Both the position numbers and the translations under genes were made by a program. 64,000 nucleotides of DNA, taken from positions 372,001-436,000 of the forward strand of contig JAQISU010000343.1 of the NCBI GenBank assembly GCA_029339505.1. The letters run 5' to 3'. Positions 1 to 34,744 of the stretch are shown piece by piece. This DNA comes from Unio delphinus (taxonomy: Eukaryota; Mollusca; Bivalvia; Unionida; Unionidae). Below the pieces are notes generated by a model. The model worked only from the letters and a program-made list of their open reading frames with translations, was not told the origin of the DNA and searched no databases. The stretch's first letter is position 1. Each line of letters begins with the position of its first letter.

Positions 1-323
1 TAAATGATACTGATGATAATGTATAGTTGTTAAATGACACTGATGGTAATGTACAGTTGTTAAATGACACTGATGGTAATGTACAGTTGTTAAATGACAC
101 TGGTGATAATGTACAGTTGTTTGAATGACACCGATTTTAATATACAGTTGTTATTATGACAGTGGTGATACTGTACAGTTTCTAAATTAACACTGATGAT
201 AATATACAGTTGTTAAATGACACTGATGATAATATACAGTTGTTAAATGACACTGATGGTAATGTACAGTTGTTAAATGACACTGATGATAATGTACAGT
301 TTTCTGAATTAACACTGATGATA
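1..323. repeat. ~30-bp minisatellite
   Basis: About ten copies of a 30-bp unit with core taaatgacactgatggtaat; variation is mostly single substitutions and small indels. It lies in the E-Syt intron upstream of the first visible exon. Confidence 0.9.
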
Positions 324-701
324 CTATACAAAAATCTCATTTTCTGTCCAATTTTCGGTTGGAGAACATAATTCCAGAACACACAAAAAATTTTATGAAA
401 ACAACTTTGTCTCTAAAAAAATGTTTGTCATAAAGAGTAGAGAGAAATGAATGATCTATTATTATTCCATTTATGTTGTCCCTTTTTTTTATTCCAGATT
501 TACACAATAAAAAGCATAGGATGTGATAAAGAGAGCAGTTGATTACAATGATGAACAACTTTTTATAAAAAGTAAACCTGTTAGACTTCTAGAGAACATA
601 ATTATTCATTTCTTTTCTTAATTTTTTTTTTTAAAATACATTTTCTAGAGAAGCAAGAAGTTGTCTGAACCATCTCCCTATGCTGTTATAAATATTGTCA
701 G
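324..701. other. Intronic AT-rich sequence, nothing recognised
   Basis: Unique-looking AT-rich intron DNA between the 30-bp array and the first visible exon. Small open frames here show no protein-like pattern. Confidence 0.6.
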
Positions 702-22932
<22,231 letters not shown>

Positions 22933-24185
22933 AAGATTAAAGCCATGACAGAGAAAGAACACTGATTCAACACTTTGACAACTGTTAAAGTGTTGAATTT
23001 GATATTTTATAATACCAGTCTTCATAACATTTTGAAATGTATTTTTTTTGGTGATAATTTTAATACCAGTCCTTAAGGCACAGTTTAAAATGATGTATTT
23101 TTATGTGATATTTTATAATACCAGTCTCAAGGCACATTTTAAAATAACAACAAAAAATAGACAAGAAGTAGATTATTAAATATACTGCAAATCGTTCGTT
23201 TCTAGTAAAGGACCTATATGAATTGAATGGGTTACAAATCAGTTTTAGTAAGGATCTTTATGAATGGAATGGTTCGCTTATTAGTTTTAGTGAAGGGCCT
23301 ATATGAATGAAATGGTTTACAAATCAGCCTTAGTAAGGGACCTTTTTGAATGGAATGGTATACAAATCAGTTTTAGTGGAGAACCTTTATGAATGGAATG
23401 GTTTACAAATCAGTTTTTATAAAGGACCTTTATGAATGGAATGGCTTACATATCAGTTTTGGTAAAAGACATTTAAGAAATGTATGAATAGAATGATTTA
23501 CAAATCCGTTTTAGTGAAGAGCTTTATGTTTTTTTTAGAATGGTTTACAAATAGGTTTTATTAAAGGACCTTTTGGAATGGAATGTTTAAAAATGAGTTC
23601 TAGTAAATGAGCGTTATTAATGGAATGGTTTTACAAATCAGTTTTAGTGAAGGGCCTTTGTGAATGGAATGGTTTACAAATCAGTTTTGGCAATGGACCT
23701 ATGTGAATGGAATGGTTAAAAATCAGTTTTAGTAAAGGATATAAAGGAATGGAATCATTTACAAATCAGTTATAGTAAAGAGTCTACATGAATGGAATGG
23801 TTTACAAATCAGTTTTAGTGAACTACCTATGGAAATGGAATGGTTCAAAGTCAGTTCTAGTAAATGAGCTTTATGAATGGAATGGTTTACAAATCAGTTC
23901 TATTAAAGACCTACATGAATGGAATGGTTTACAAATCAGTTTTAGTAACTGGATTATAGGAATGGAAGCAAAAAGTTGAACACATCAGTAAAACTAAGGA
24001 TTAAACAACAATTTCCTCTTTATCTCCTGATGTCTTAATTTCTACCATGATTGCTCATAGAGAAGATGACTTGTTAATTGTGCCTTTAAATCTGATTGGG
24101 TTAAATTTGCAGGTAAAGGATCCAGGTAAATGCAATCCATTATGTCATATACTTTGTTGAATAAAATTAATTAACTACTAGAGTT
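22933..24185 (+). other. E-Syt 3' UTR (candidate) with degenerate ~43-bp repeats
   Basis: No downstream coding exon is visible after the TGA. A canonical AATAAA lies at 24160-24165, and another at 27392-27397 is a possible distal poly(A) signal. The UTR interval contains two or three copies of a ~70-bp unit (ataataccagtct, 22990-23130) and the degenerate 43-bp array at 23200-23960. The true 3' end needs transcript data. Confidence 0.45.
23200..23960. repeat. Degenerate ~43-bp repeat in the E-Syt 3' UTR region
   Basis: About 17 diverged units sharing gaatggaatggtttacaaat and cagttttagtaaaggac. It is the most diverged array of the window. Confidence 0.88.
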
Positions 24186-25620
24186 ATTAATTAATTAGTT
24201 GTACCTATTCTGGTCCAAAATATTCGAACAAACTAAAACATGTCATTTTAACAGATAGTAGTGGAATCTGTGTGTTTTGATGTGTAACAAATATGGCTAC
24301 TATAGGGACATACTCTAAATTTTTTGAAAATCATATGTCCACTTTTTGATGTTGATCACATAAATTTTAGTATATGAATCAACAAATATGTCTTTTGTAC
24401 ATGGTTTTTCTTTTTATAAACTCTGAATTAATTTTATACAGCAGAACTGCTTGCTTAATATGTCATGCATAGTCAAACTTGACATTTGTATTGGACTTTT
24501 TTTGTTTACCAGAAAGTATATTTTGTTATATATTTTGTATCTGCCAATCTTGTCACGACAACTGGAGTCATGGTTGAGAAACCTTGTAGCAGATGGGGGA
24601 GAAGTTTCAAACGCTGCCTGTAGTGAAATTTTCTATCATACTTGCCCAAATCTGTACATAGAATGGGAAGGACAGACAGTACATCCTCACCATAAAGTCA
24701 CCTCAGTATAAGGCAATCATGTTTATAAGGACATGGATCCCCTGCCATTATTGCTAGGAGTTTGTATGAAATGAAGTTGTCCACTTTAATGAGTGGCATT
24801 ATAGCGAGGGCAGACTTTGATTTAGTATTATTGGGAAAGTCTGATCTAGACAATTAAAAATTGTTTGATTAGTGGATTTTTTTTCATCTTTTTTAATGTA
24901 GTCTTGTAGTTTTTAAAAGCCTGCAATAGAGTAATGCTAAGTATTGTTTATGTGTTCAAGGTTGATCTAAAGTTCTGGTTCTTGTTTCTTTTTGTGGATC
25001 TTACAATAGACAAAATCATGATTCCAAACTAAAATACTCAACATTTTGTATTTTCTTAATGGCAAGGTTAACCGGTGCAACGGTGCATTAGATTTTGCTT
25101 ATTATTTCAACATTAGGTGAGAATTTTAGAAATTCTTTCATTTTGGAATATATCTTGTGTTAAAACAAAAGATACAATGTATAATAATATATTAAAATAT
25201 TTTTTGCATACAATATAATGTGTTTACATATCTGTTGTTTAAACAACTTTCTAAGCAACGATGATTTTCAGTCTTGTATAGTGTATATAGGATGCCAGAA
25301 TAAGAAAGTTTATTAAAAGTATTTATATATTTAATGTGGTGAAATCATGTTATGCCTAGAAGACATATCAAACCAGGAATATAACAAGTGTAAAAACAAA
25401 CAATTAAGATATCCTATATTTTGTTACCAATAGAAATACACAAATATGCAAAAAAAAGCTTTTTATAAAGCTAATTGTGAGGAGATAATATTTTTCATAT
25501 AGAGAATTTCACCATTTTTGTAAAAGTTTGAACTTTATTTGGAATAATGCTATGGGTTTTATTTGTTGTATTTTCTTGTGTGTACTATGTGACCAACTCC
25601 AAAAATCTTAGAACCCATTG
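24186..25620. other. AT-rich non-repetitive sequence after the proximal poly(A) signal
   Basis: No exon or element that I can support. An 86-codon open frame at 24451-24711 has a protein-like second half but no matching splice signals or start context. This may be distal 3' UTR of the E-Syt gene. Confidence 0.4.
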
Positions 25621-25624
25621 CACA

Positions 25625-25865
25625 GATTAGGGTGTACCTGTTTGTTCTGCTTATGCTTAAAAGTGTCATATATTGGCATATCAGGGTTGTTCTGCCTCTG
25701 CTTACATGTGAACAGGACAGATCCAGTTTTACAGGTATGTCATGTACAGGTAGATCAGGGTGTACTTGTTTGTTCTGCTTACTCTTACAAGTGAACAGGA
25801 CAGATCCAGTTTTACGGGCATGTAATGTACAGGCAGATCAGGGTATTTACATTTTGCTCTACCTA
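25625..25865. repeat. ~115-bp tandem duplication, about 2-3 copies
   Basis: Copies share gaacaggacagatccagttt and agatcagggt; two good copies and one diverged copy. Confidence 0.85.
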
Positions 25866-26043
25866 TGCTATCAAGCAAACAGTACAAACCCAGATATACA
25901 GGTGCACAATACATGTCAATATACTCTAAGTGCATAGAAGAATCATATTTGCAACCATAGTACACACATTAATGTAAATAATTGTTCTTGCATTTTATGA
26001 AAGGAATCTCGACATGTAAATAATTATTTGGCAACCTATTGTA

Positions 26044-26250
26044 ATATTGCATTGGGGAAGTACAGTATCCAGTTCCTTCCATGTAACTAGTGGGGTGAGG
26101 CAGGGAGGTGTTCTTTCACCATTGTTATTTAATATATACATACATGAGTTAAGCCACAAGTTGAGTCAGTGTCACATGGAGATACATTTGACACCAAACA
26201 TTTTATTTGTTAACAATCTTAGTTTTGCTGATATGGAACCGGTTTAATGA
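26044..26250 (+). mobile_element. Non-LTR reverse transcriptase fragment
   Basis: About 66 codons encode SGVRQGGVLSPLLFNIYIHE followed by a decayed FAD box (LSFADMEPV). VRQGGVLSP is the conserved RT motif preceding the catalytic box. Only this scrap remains, with no flanking element parts. The second catalytic Asp is replaced. Confidence 0.85.
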
Positions 26251-26541
26251 AGTTATTAAAGAAATTTGAGACTATCATGTAAGGCATCAAATCAATCAAC
26301 TTCTTTCAAAATACTTTCTGTACTTCTTCGTGGTCTTACATATGTTAACAGTTACACATATTTTAAAATTCATTTCTGAGATGCTGAGGATATGATGAGA
26401 TGTTACAAATTTTTGAGAACATTCTTTTATATACATGTTGAAATTGTTATTTGAATATCAAAATTAAACATTTTATTACTCCACAGGTATTGTGGACAAA
26501 CATTTCTGAATGTATGAAAAGAAAAGTAGTTATTATAGCTA

Positions 26542-27015
26542 TTAGGGCCTAACCGACTTTTGATCCGGAAATCGGATTCCACCGGATAGTATGAACTTCC
26601 GATTAATCGTGGTCGGACAAGGCAGGAATGACCGATTCGGATAATAAAAATAATAAAGTTGAATTTCTATAGCACCGTGTCTAAAACTTCGTGTCATTCG
26701 ATAGTGCGTTAATAAAGTTAAGTAAGAAGTCAGAAAAGTTCAATATGGTCAACACAACCACGCTGTGAGACAATCTATTTGAACGGACGGGTGAAAACCA
26801 GAAATGAAGCCGGATATGGTAAAGTACTAAGTAACATGCTAGACACGGCAAAACCAGATACCAGAAACCCGGAAACGAAAGATGAAATTTTGTAGAAAAA
26901 AAAATACAGATTTAGCATTTCCAATTAATTGAATCGTATCCGGAATTGGAAAAATTTCATGCCCAAAATTCGGAATCGGAAATCAGTAGAAAAATGCTAA
27001 TCGGTTATGCCCTAA
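26542..27015. mobile_element. MITE-like element with 15-bp terminal inverted repeats
   Basis: The left end ttagggcctaaccga and the right end tcggttatgccctaa match as inverted repeats at 14 of 15 positions. TA dinucleotides at 26540-26541 and 27016-27017 could be the target-site duplication, as in Tc1/mariner-type elements. Subterminal inverted similarity continues (gatccggaaatcggattcc against ggaatcggaaatcagt on the right). No transposase is encoded in 474 bp. Confidence 0.8.
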
Positions 27016-27059
27016 TAATTGTCCTTTTCTTTTAAGCCTTTCTAGATAGAACAGTGCCT

Positions 27060-27765
27060 TTTAAATTATAAATTAAATTTGTTTTTAAATTATAATGTAT
27101 TCAGTTTTGAATAATTATTGAGAAGTTTGTGTTTTCAATGATGACAAGAATATCAAATAGTAAAAATTGTATCTTGAAATCTCTGGAACTATGACATTTG
27201 TTTACATTCTCTAATTATGGATAAATGGAACTGATTTTCTCTTTAGATGTCTTAAAATTTTGTATTGTTTACAATACCAGGCACAGTCTTTAGTTGAAGA
27301 TGTGTCTTTGTATTAGACATGTGATAGCTATGATAGTTTATGTTTAAAATACTTTTTTATTTAATTAAGATGTATGTACAATGCAGTCTGAAATAAAGCC
27401 TAATGTATCTTATCATATCTTGCTGTATTTTATCATATCTTATTAGCATTTTAATCAACAAATGGGAACAATTCATATCACCTCTAATATACCGTTATGT
27501 ATTAGTTACATTATAATTAGGGAATTTGTTTGGTTTTCATAGAATGTTTGTATAAGATTATCTGTGTATACATATCGAATAATCCAAGTAATGGAAATTA
27601 TTATAAATTTTTGTTCCCTAAATATTTCAATTTTATTCCAACATTTTCAAGCAGAGAAAACTGTTTCTCATGCATTGTTGAAATATATTATTGTATTAGA
27701 TGGAAAATAAATTGTTTGCTAAAAAAATGTTTGATAAAGTGGTATTAGGCATAGTTCATCTCTGT
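27060..27765. other. AT-rich sequence with a distal poly(A) signal candidate
   Basis: Contains AATAAA at 27392-27397, followed by a U-rich stretch, and another AATAAA at about 27706. No coding signal is seen. Confidence 0.4.
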
Positions 27766-27769
27766 GGTT

Positions 27770-27995
27770 GATAGCCTTGTATTGTGTAAATTGGATCTGA
27801 CCTGTTCCACCTGTTAATTGGTTGAACAGTTGGGTCTGATCTGCTTTACATCTTGATTGGTTGAAAACATTGGGCTTGACCTGTTCTACATGTTGATTGG
27901 TTGAAAACATTAGGCCTGAGATGTTCTATATGTTGATTGATAATCTTTGTTGAAAATATTGGGCTGACCTGTTCTACATGTTTATATAAATAATT
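27770..27995. repeat. ~42-62-bp degenerate tandem repeat
   Basis: Four to five units with gttctacatgttgattggtt and gaaaacattgggc. Confidence 0.85.
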
Positions 27996-28375
27996 GATTG
28001 GATATATTAGATATTTGGAAAATTCTGTCTTCGGAGATCTAGGAATTAATGGTACATAAGTATTTTTCTGTATCTTACATATGAAAAAATTGATTTAGTT
28101 TCTGATATTTTGTGAGTATTAGGTTCAGACAGGTGTATAGCCATTATGAACTCTTCTTGAAATTACATATCAAAGACAATACACCTTTACATCTTAAAAG
28201 CACAGGATTTGTAACATTGCTTTTATTTTTGTGTGATGAGTATCAGACTCATCACCAGTGCATACTTTTGGTCCATATATTTAAAGTATTCTCAGATAAT
28301 AGAATTTGTTTATTGCTGTTGTATGATAGATGGTCACCTGTTTTGAGAGTACTTGTTGTAGTATACATGTTTGTG

Positions 28376-28490
28376 CCTCGAATCACAGCATGTCCTGTCA
28401 CATCCTGTCACATAGTATATGAATCACAATGTGTCCTGTCACATCCTGTCACATAGTATACGAATCACAGCATGTCCTGTCACATCAATG
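28376..28490. repeat. Short direct repeat, 3 units
   Basis: Three units with cgaatcacagcatgtcctgt and cacatagtata. Confidence 0.85.
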
Positions 28491-28754
28491 GCAAACAGTT
28501 CTTGCTCAGTAATTTTTCAAGAACTTCTTGCATCTAAACTATATTTGATATCAAGCCTGATGTTGATAAAGATTATAGTCAGGTTTTGCTTTTATGGTTT
28601 TCTGACATTTTCACAGAATTTGACTGAACATTTCCCTTCAGTGGAAGTATTCCCTAGAATAAATGGGAGATCTGTCATGGGTGCCCAGGTCCAAGGAGTT
28701 GTTGCTATGAAATTGAGTCAACTGCATGGAGTTACTACATTATTCAAACGATAC

Positions 28755-30030
28755 AGTCTAATCTGATTATTCAGACAATGCAGTCTAATCTGATTATTCA
28801 GACAATTCAGTCTAATCTGATTATTCAGACAATGCAGTCTAATCTGATTATTCAGACAATGCAGTCTAATCTGATTATTCAGACAATTCAGTCTAATCTG
28901 ATTATTCAGACAATTCAGTCTAATCTGATTATTCAGACAATGCAGTCTAATCTGATTATTCAGACAATTCAGTCTAATCTGATTATTTAGACAATGCAGT
29001 CTAATCTGATTATTCAGACAATGCAGTCTAATCTGATTATTCAGACAATTCAGTCTAATCTGATTATTCAGACAATTCAGTCTAATCTGATTATTCAGAC
29101 AATGCAGTCTAATCTGATTATTCAGACAATGCAGTCTAATCTGATTATTCAGACAATGCAGTCTAATCTGATTATTCAGACAATACAGTCTAATCTGATT
29201 ATTCAACAGATAACAATAGCGTCATCTGATTATTCAGTCTTATCTGATTATTCATATGATACAATTTAATCTGATTATTCAGACAATACAGTCTAATCTG
29301 ATTATTCAGACAATTCAGTCTAATCTGATTATTCAGTCTTATCTGATTATTCATATGATACAATTTAATCTGATTATTCAGACAATGCAGTCTAATCTGA
29401 TTATTCAGACAATGAAGTCTAATCTAATTATTCAAACAATGCAGTCTAATCTGATTATTCAGACAATACAGTCTAATCTGATTATTCAGACAGATAACAA
29501 TAGTGTAATCTGATTATTCAGTCTTATCTGATTATTCATATGATACAATTTAATCTGATTATTCAGACAATACAGTCTAATCTGATTATTCAACAGATAA
29601 CAATAGCGTCATCTGATTATTCAGTCTTATCTGATTATTCATATGATACAATTTAATCTGATTATTCAGACAATACAGTCTAATCTGATTATTCAGACAA
29701 TTCAGTCTAATCTGATTATTCAGTCTTATCTGATTATTCATATGATACAATTTAATCTGATTATTCAGACAATGCAGTCTAATCTGATTATTCAGACAAT
29801 GAAGTCTAATCTAATTATTCAAACAATGCAGTCTAATCTGATTATTCAGACAATACAGTCTAATCTGATTATTCAGACAGATAACAATAGTGTAATCTGA
29901 TTATTCAGTCTTATCTGATTATTCATATGATACAATTTAATCTGATTATTCAGACAATACAGTCTAATCTGATTATTCAACAGATAACAATAGTGTCATC
30001 TGATTATTCGGACACAGATAATGCAGTCTA
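28755..30030. repeat. 27-bp minisatellite with 387-bp superunit
   Basis: About 45 units with core cagtctaatctgattattca. The right half shows a larger duplication: 29256-29513 recurs at 29643-29900, an offset of 387 bp. Open frames on both strands are artefacts of the 27-bp period. Confidence 0.97.
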
Positions 30031-30231
30031 ATCTGTTATATACAAATATTGTTATTTTAACAAAAAGTATATAAATTTGGAGTAATAACAAAACAATTGA
30101 CTACATGCAAACAGTAATGTAATTTAATTAACTTCTTTGCTCTGAAGTGAATAATTTGTATTAAATTTCAAAAGTTGTTATTTACATTTTAAAATAATTG
30201 ACCTCTTTTCTGATAAGATAGTTGAGAGGAT

Positions 30232-32312
30232 GCAGTCATAATGATGAGATAACAAGTCAAAATAATGAGATGACAATTAAATGCAATCTGATGCAGTCAT
30301 AATCATTAGATAACAATTTAATGCAATCTGATGCAGTCATAGGCATTGGATGACAATTTAATGCAATCTGATGCAGTCATAATCATTAGATGACAATTTA
30401 ATGCAATCTGATGCAGTCAGTCATTAGATAACAATTTAATGCAATCTGATGCAGTCATAATCATTGGATGACAATTTAATGCAATCTGATGCAGTCATAA
30501 TCATTGGATGACAATTTAATGCAATCTGATGCAGTCATAATCATTAGATAACAATTTAATGCAATCTGATGCAGTCATAATCATTAGATAACAATTTAGT
30601 GCAATCTGATGCAGTCATAATTGTTAGATAACAATTTAATGCAATCTGATGCAGTCATAATCATTAGATAACAATTTAATGCAATCTGATGCAGTCATAA
30701 TCATTGGATGACAATTTAGTGCAATCTGATGCAGTCATAGTCATTAGATAACAATTTAGTGCAATCTGATGCAGTCATAATCATTAGATAACAATTTAAT
30801 GCAATCTGATGCAGCCATAATCATTGGATGACAATTTAATGCAATCTGATGCAGTCATAATCATTAGATAACAATTTAATGCAATCTGATGCAGTCATAA
30901 TCATTAGATAACAATTTAATGCAATCTGATGCAGTCATAATCATTAGATAACAATTTAATGCAATCTGATGCAGTCATAATCATTGGATGACAATTTAGT
31001 GCAATCTGATGCAGTCATAATCATTTGATAACAATTTAATGCAATCTGATGCAGTCATAATCATTAGATAACAATTTAATGCAATCTGATGCAGTCATAA
31101 TCATTAGATAACAATTTAATGCAATCTGATGCAGTCATAATCATTAGATGACAATTTAATGCAATCTGATGCAGTCATAATCATTAGATAACAATTTAGT
31201 GCAATCTGATGCAGTCATAATTGTTAGATAACAATTTAATGCAATCTGATGCAGTCATAATCATTAGATAACAATTTAATGCAATCTGATGCAGTCATAA
31301 TCATTAGATAACAATTTAATGCAATCTGATGCAGTCATAATCATTAGATAACAATTTAATGCAATCTGATGCAGTCATAATCATTAGATAACAATTTAAT
31401 GCAATCTGATGCAGTCATAATCATTAGATAACAATTTAGTGCAATCTGATGCAGTCATAATTGTTAGATAACAATTTAATGCAATCTGATGCAGTCATAA
31501 TTGTTAGATAACAATTTAATGCAATCTGATGCAGTCATAATCATTAGATAACAATTTAATGCAATCTGATGCAGTCATAATCATTAGATAACAATTTAGT
31601 GCAATCTGATGCAGTCATAATTGTTAGATAACAATTTAATGCAATCTGATGCAGTCATAATCATTGGATGACAATTTAATGCAATCTGATGCAGTCATAA
31701 TCATTGGATGACAATTTAATGCAATCTGATGCAGTCATAATCATTGGATGACAATTTAATGCAATCTGATGCAGTCATAATCATTAGATAACAATTTAAT
31801 GCAATCTGATGCAGTCATAATCATTGGATGACAATTTAATGCAATCTGATGCAGTCATAATCATTTGATAACAATTTAATGCAATCTGATGCAGTCATAA
31901 TCATTAGATAACAATTTAATGCAATCTGATGCAGTCATAATCATTGGATGACAATTTAATGCAATCTGATGCAGTCATAATCATTGGATGACAATTTAAT
32001 GCAATCTGATGCAGTCAGTCATTAGATAACAATTTAATGCAATCTGATGCAGTCATAATCATTGGATGACAATTTAATGCAATCTGATGCAGTCATAATT
32101 GTTAGATAACAATTTAATGCAATCTGATGCAGTCATAATCATTAGATAACAATTTAATGCAATCTGATGCAGTCATAATCATTGGATGACAATTTAATGC
32201 AATCTGATGCAGTCATAATCATTGGATGACAATTTAATGCAATCTGATGCAGTCATAATCATTGGATGACAATTTAATGCAATCTGATGCAGTCATAATC
32301 ATTAGATAATGA
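30232..32312. repeat. 40-bp satellite, ~51 copies
   Basis: Core gcaatctgatgcagtcataa. Two monomer types alternate irregularly: one with ttagataac and one with ttggatgac. Confidence 0.98.
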
Positions 32313-32401
32313 TTTAACAAGAAAATGTTGTCTGAACTTAAATTCAGCTAGATGTTACACTTGTTATAAATGCCTGAAGTGCAATTATTATGTGATACTC
32401 T

Positions 32402-32665
32402 ATGTTAATAAACAGTGTTTTGTCAGAAATCATGACTGTTAATAAACAGTGTTTTGTCAGAAATCATGACTGTTAATAAACAGTGTTTTGTAAGAAATCA
32501 TGACTGTTAATAACAGTGTTTTGTCAGAAATCATAACTGTTAATAAACAGTGTTTTGTCAGAAATCATAACTGTTAATAAACAGTGTTTTGTTAGAAATC
32601 ATGAATTTATGTTGATATACAATGCTTTGTTAGAACTCAGGACTCGATGTTGATAAACAATGTTT
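32402..32665. repeat. 34-bp minisatellite, ~7 copies
   Basis: Core aataaacagtgttttgtcag, with the last two copies diverged. Confidence 0.93.
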
Positions 32666-32971
32666 TGTCAGAAATTTTCACTTAATGGTACATTGCCATC
32701 TCTATTACTCCAGATTCCAGGTAAATTCTCTATTCTTAAACATATATTGCAACGACAAAATTCTTAAAGAAAACCAACATGACCAAAGAGTCAAGTTAAT
32801 TTTTTTTTATCAGTATACTAATATACTAGAATGTGCATAGATTATCAATCTTTAAATACTCTTTAATATGTAAATTTCTAGTGACAAGATCTGTCAGTTC
32901 TTTTGTAGTGATTTCTGAACTCGTTTACCATTTGTATAATTTTTATGGTGATAGTTTAATTAAGAAAGAGG

Positions 32972-32976
<5 letters not shown>

Positions 32977-33022
<46 letters not shown>
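32977..33022. repeat. (AT)n microsatellite
   Basis: TATA run with one break in the alternation near 33012. Confidence 0.95.
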
Positions 33023-33025
<3 letters not shown>

Positions 33026-33239
33026 GTTTACATAAAACCTATATATGTATAGTTTTTACTCAATAACTCATTTACTTTTTGGAAAGTTAAATTATACTGT
33101 TAATTCCTATGTATATGTAATTTTTAAATAAATACTGTACTCATTATCTATCTTATCTATCTTTATGTGAATACAAGGTAAAAATACTAAATTCCCATAA
33201 AGGAAGAATGTAATGATGTTGCATCCTACAATTTCTTTG

Positions 33240-33765
33240 GCCTTAAACAATTTCATTGCCCCTGAAGAAAGAATGTAACAGTGTTTGATGTTACAGTTGT
33301 ATGCATAAATTTCCATTGCCCTGAAGAAAGAATGTGACAGTGTTTGATGTTACATGTATGCATAAATTTCCATTGCCCTTAAGAAAGAGTGTGACAGTGT
33401 TTGATGTTACAATTGTATACATAAATTTCCATTGCCCTGAAGAAAGAATGTGACGGTGTTTGATGTTACAGTTGTATGCATAAATTTCCATTGCCCTGAA
33501 GAAAGAATGTGACAGTGTTTGATGTTACAGTTGTATGCATAAATTTCCATTACCCTGAAGAAAGAGTGTGACAGTGTTCGATGTTACAATTGTATGCATA
33601 AATTTCCATTACCCTGAAGAAAGAGTGTGACAGTGTTCGATGTTACAATTGTATGCATAAATTTCCATTACCCTGAAGAAAGAATGTGACAGTGTTTGAT
33701 GTTACAATTGTATGCATAAATTTCTATTACCCTGAAGAAAGAATGTGACAGTATTAGATGACACA
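33240..33765. repeat. 59-bp minisatellite, ~9 copies
   Basis: Core tgcataaatttccattgccc followed by a gaagaaagaatgtgacagtg block. Confidence 0.95.
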
Positions 33766-33973
33766 ATTTTATGTGCCAAGCATTAATACATGCACCAGTA
33801 AAGGTAACACTTATTTATATCAATTTTTATATAAGAAAACAGATGTACCTGCACGTGTTTATGATACCAGTGTAACAACAAGAGCTGAAAATTCGTTTGG
33901 AACAATGTTATCGATTAATTTTAAGTAAATTTATTACATAATTATTTGGTTATTTCTTCATCAGTTTTTTTCT

Positions 33974-34255
33974 CTAACATACTTTGCTAGTTGAAGCATT
34001 CAAACCATGAAGATCATGTAAAAATCTTGATGTTTCTTCAGTTTTATCGGCCATTTTGTTTTCAAGTTGAGGAAGAAGAGGTTTAGTTGTTTCAGTTACA
34101 GGTCAGAATAAGTGTTGAGAATTTTCTGCATATTCCACCTGACATTGCTGGCGATCTTGTAATTTTTGCTTCACAGAATCACGGACTGGTAGGAAATTTT
34201 TAATTGCTTCTACTCGCTCTCGAGCTAATCTAGTTGTATACGTATCATTGACCAT
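33974..34255 (-). pseudogene. Short minus-strand reading frame with one internal TGA
   Basis: A frame of 94 codons from ATG (34255) to TAG (33974) is broken only by one TGA near its middle. The predicted peptide looks protein-like: MVNDTYTTRLARERVEAIKN, then KQKLQDRQQCQVEYAEN before the stop, and PQLENKMADKTEETSRFLHD after it. It is helical and charged. I do not recognise the family. It could be the start of a mobile-element ORF or a decayed exon; the single stop fits a CGA-to-TGA change, which is inference. Confidence 0.4.
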
Positions 34256-34744
34256 TTTATGATATATACAATACTGATTGAATTCACAGCAGCAGAGAGT
34301 GTGTGACCTTGAATAAGTGTCCGGGTCGTAAACATCTCGTGCATAATGAAACTAAACACACTAACGACTAATAAAGTAACAGAATTAAGAAACCCATTTA
34401 CGTGTCTAGTCGTGCTCTTAGTACTCCACGACGCTTTGCTGGGAATCGCCTTTATGCTCGTTGTCCAGCTGGTGGTTCGTCCGCACAGGCTGCTGAATCC
34501 AGGCTTTACATGCTAGGTAGACAAAGACTAACTCACCGAGTGTTTAAGACCCGTCTGCTACCCTCAGCATGGTATAGCGAGCCAGTCGAGGAAGTTTTCC
34601 TGGGTTTGGCCACTGCACATGTTCTTGGAGCCACAGGTGAGAGCTGAGTGCCACGTGGCGATCAAAGGAGAGCTAGCTACCCCTGAAGGAAAATGACTGC
34701 TTGGCCAGCCAGAGGTGTTACCCCCTCCCAGGAAATCAATACAC
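34256..34744. other. GC-richer segment of unknown origin
   Basis: Its composition differs from the flanking AT-rich arrays. An 81-codon + frame (34402-34647) covers part of it but shows no recognisable domain. It may belong with the broken frame at 33974-34255 or with the retroelement at 35858-37540. Confidence 0.35.

Noticed and set aside
24451..24711. 86-codon frame whose second half reads like a protein (RQLESWLRNLVADGGE)
   Set aside because: No convincing acceptor or partner exon, and it lies beyond a poly(A) signal of the E-Syt gene. I left it as unexplained rather than call a gene.
26542..26550. Interstitial telomeric repeat suggested by TTAGGG
   Set aside because: Only a single hexamer occurs at each end, as part of a terminal inverted repeat.
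28718..29206. 162-codon minus-strand frame with LNNQIRL repeats
   Set aside because: Artefact of the 27-bp period, open on both strands.
30232..32312. CRISPR-like appearance of regular 40-bp repeats
   Set aside because: There are no unique spacers; units are directly adjacent, and the context is an animal genome.
34402..34647. 81-codon + strand frame in GC-richer DNA
   Set aside because: No recognisable domain. It is more likely retroelement or unknown repeat DNA.
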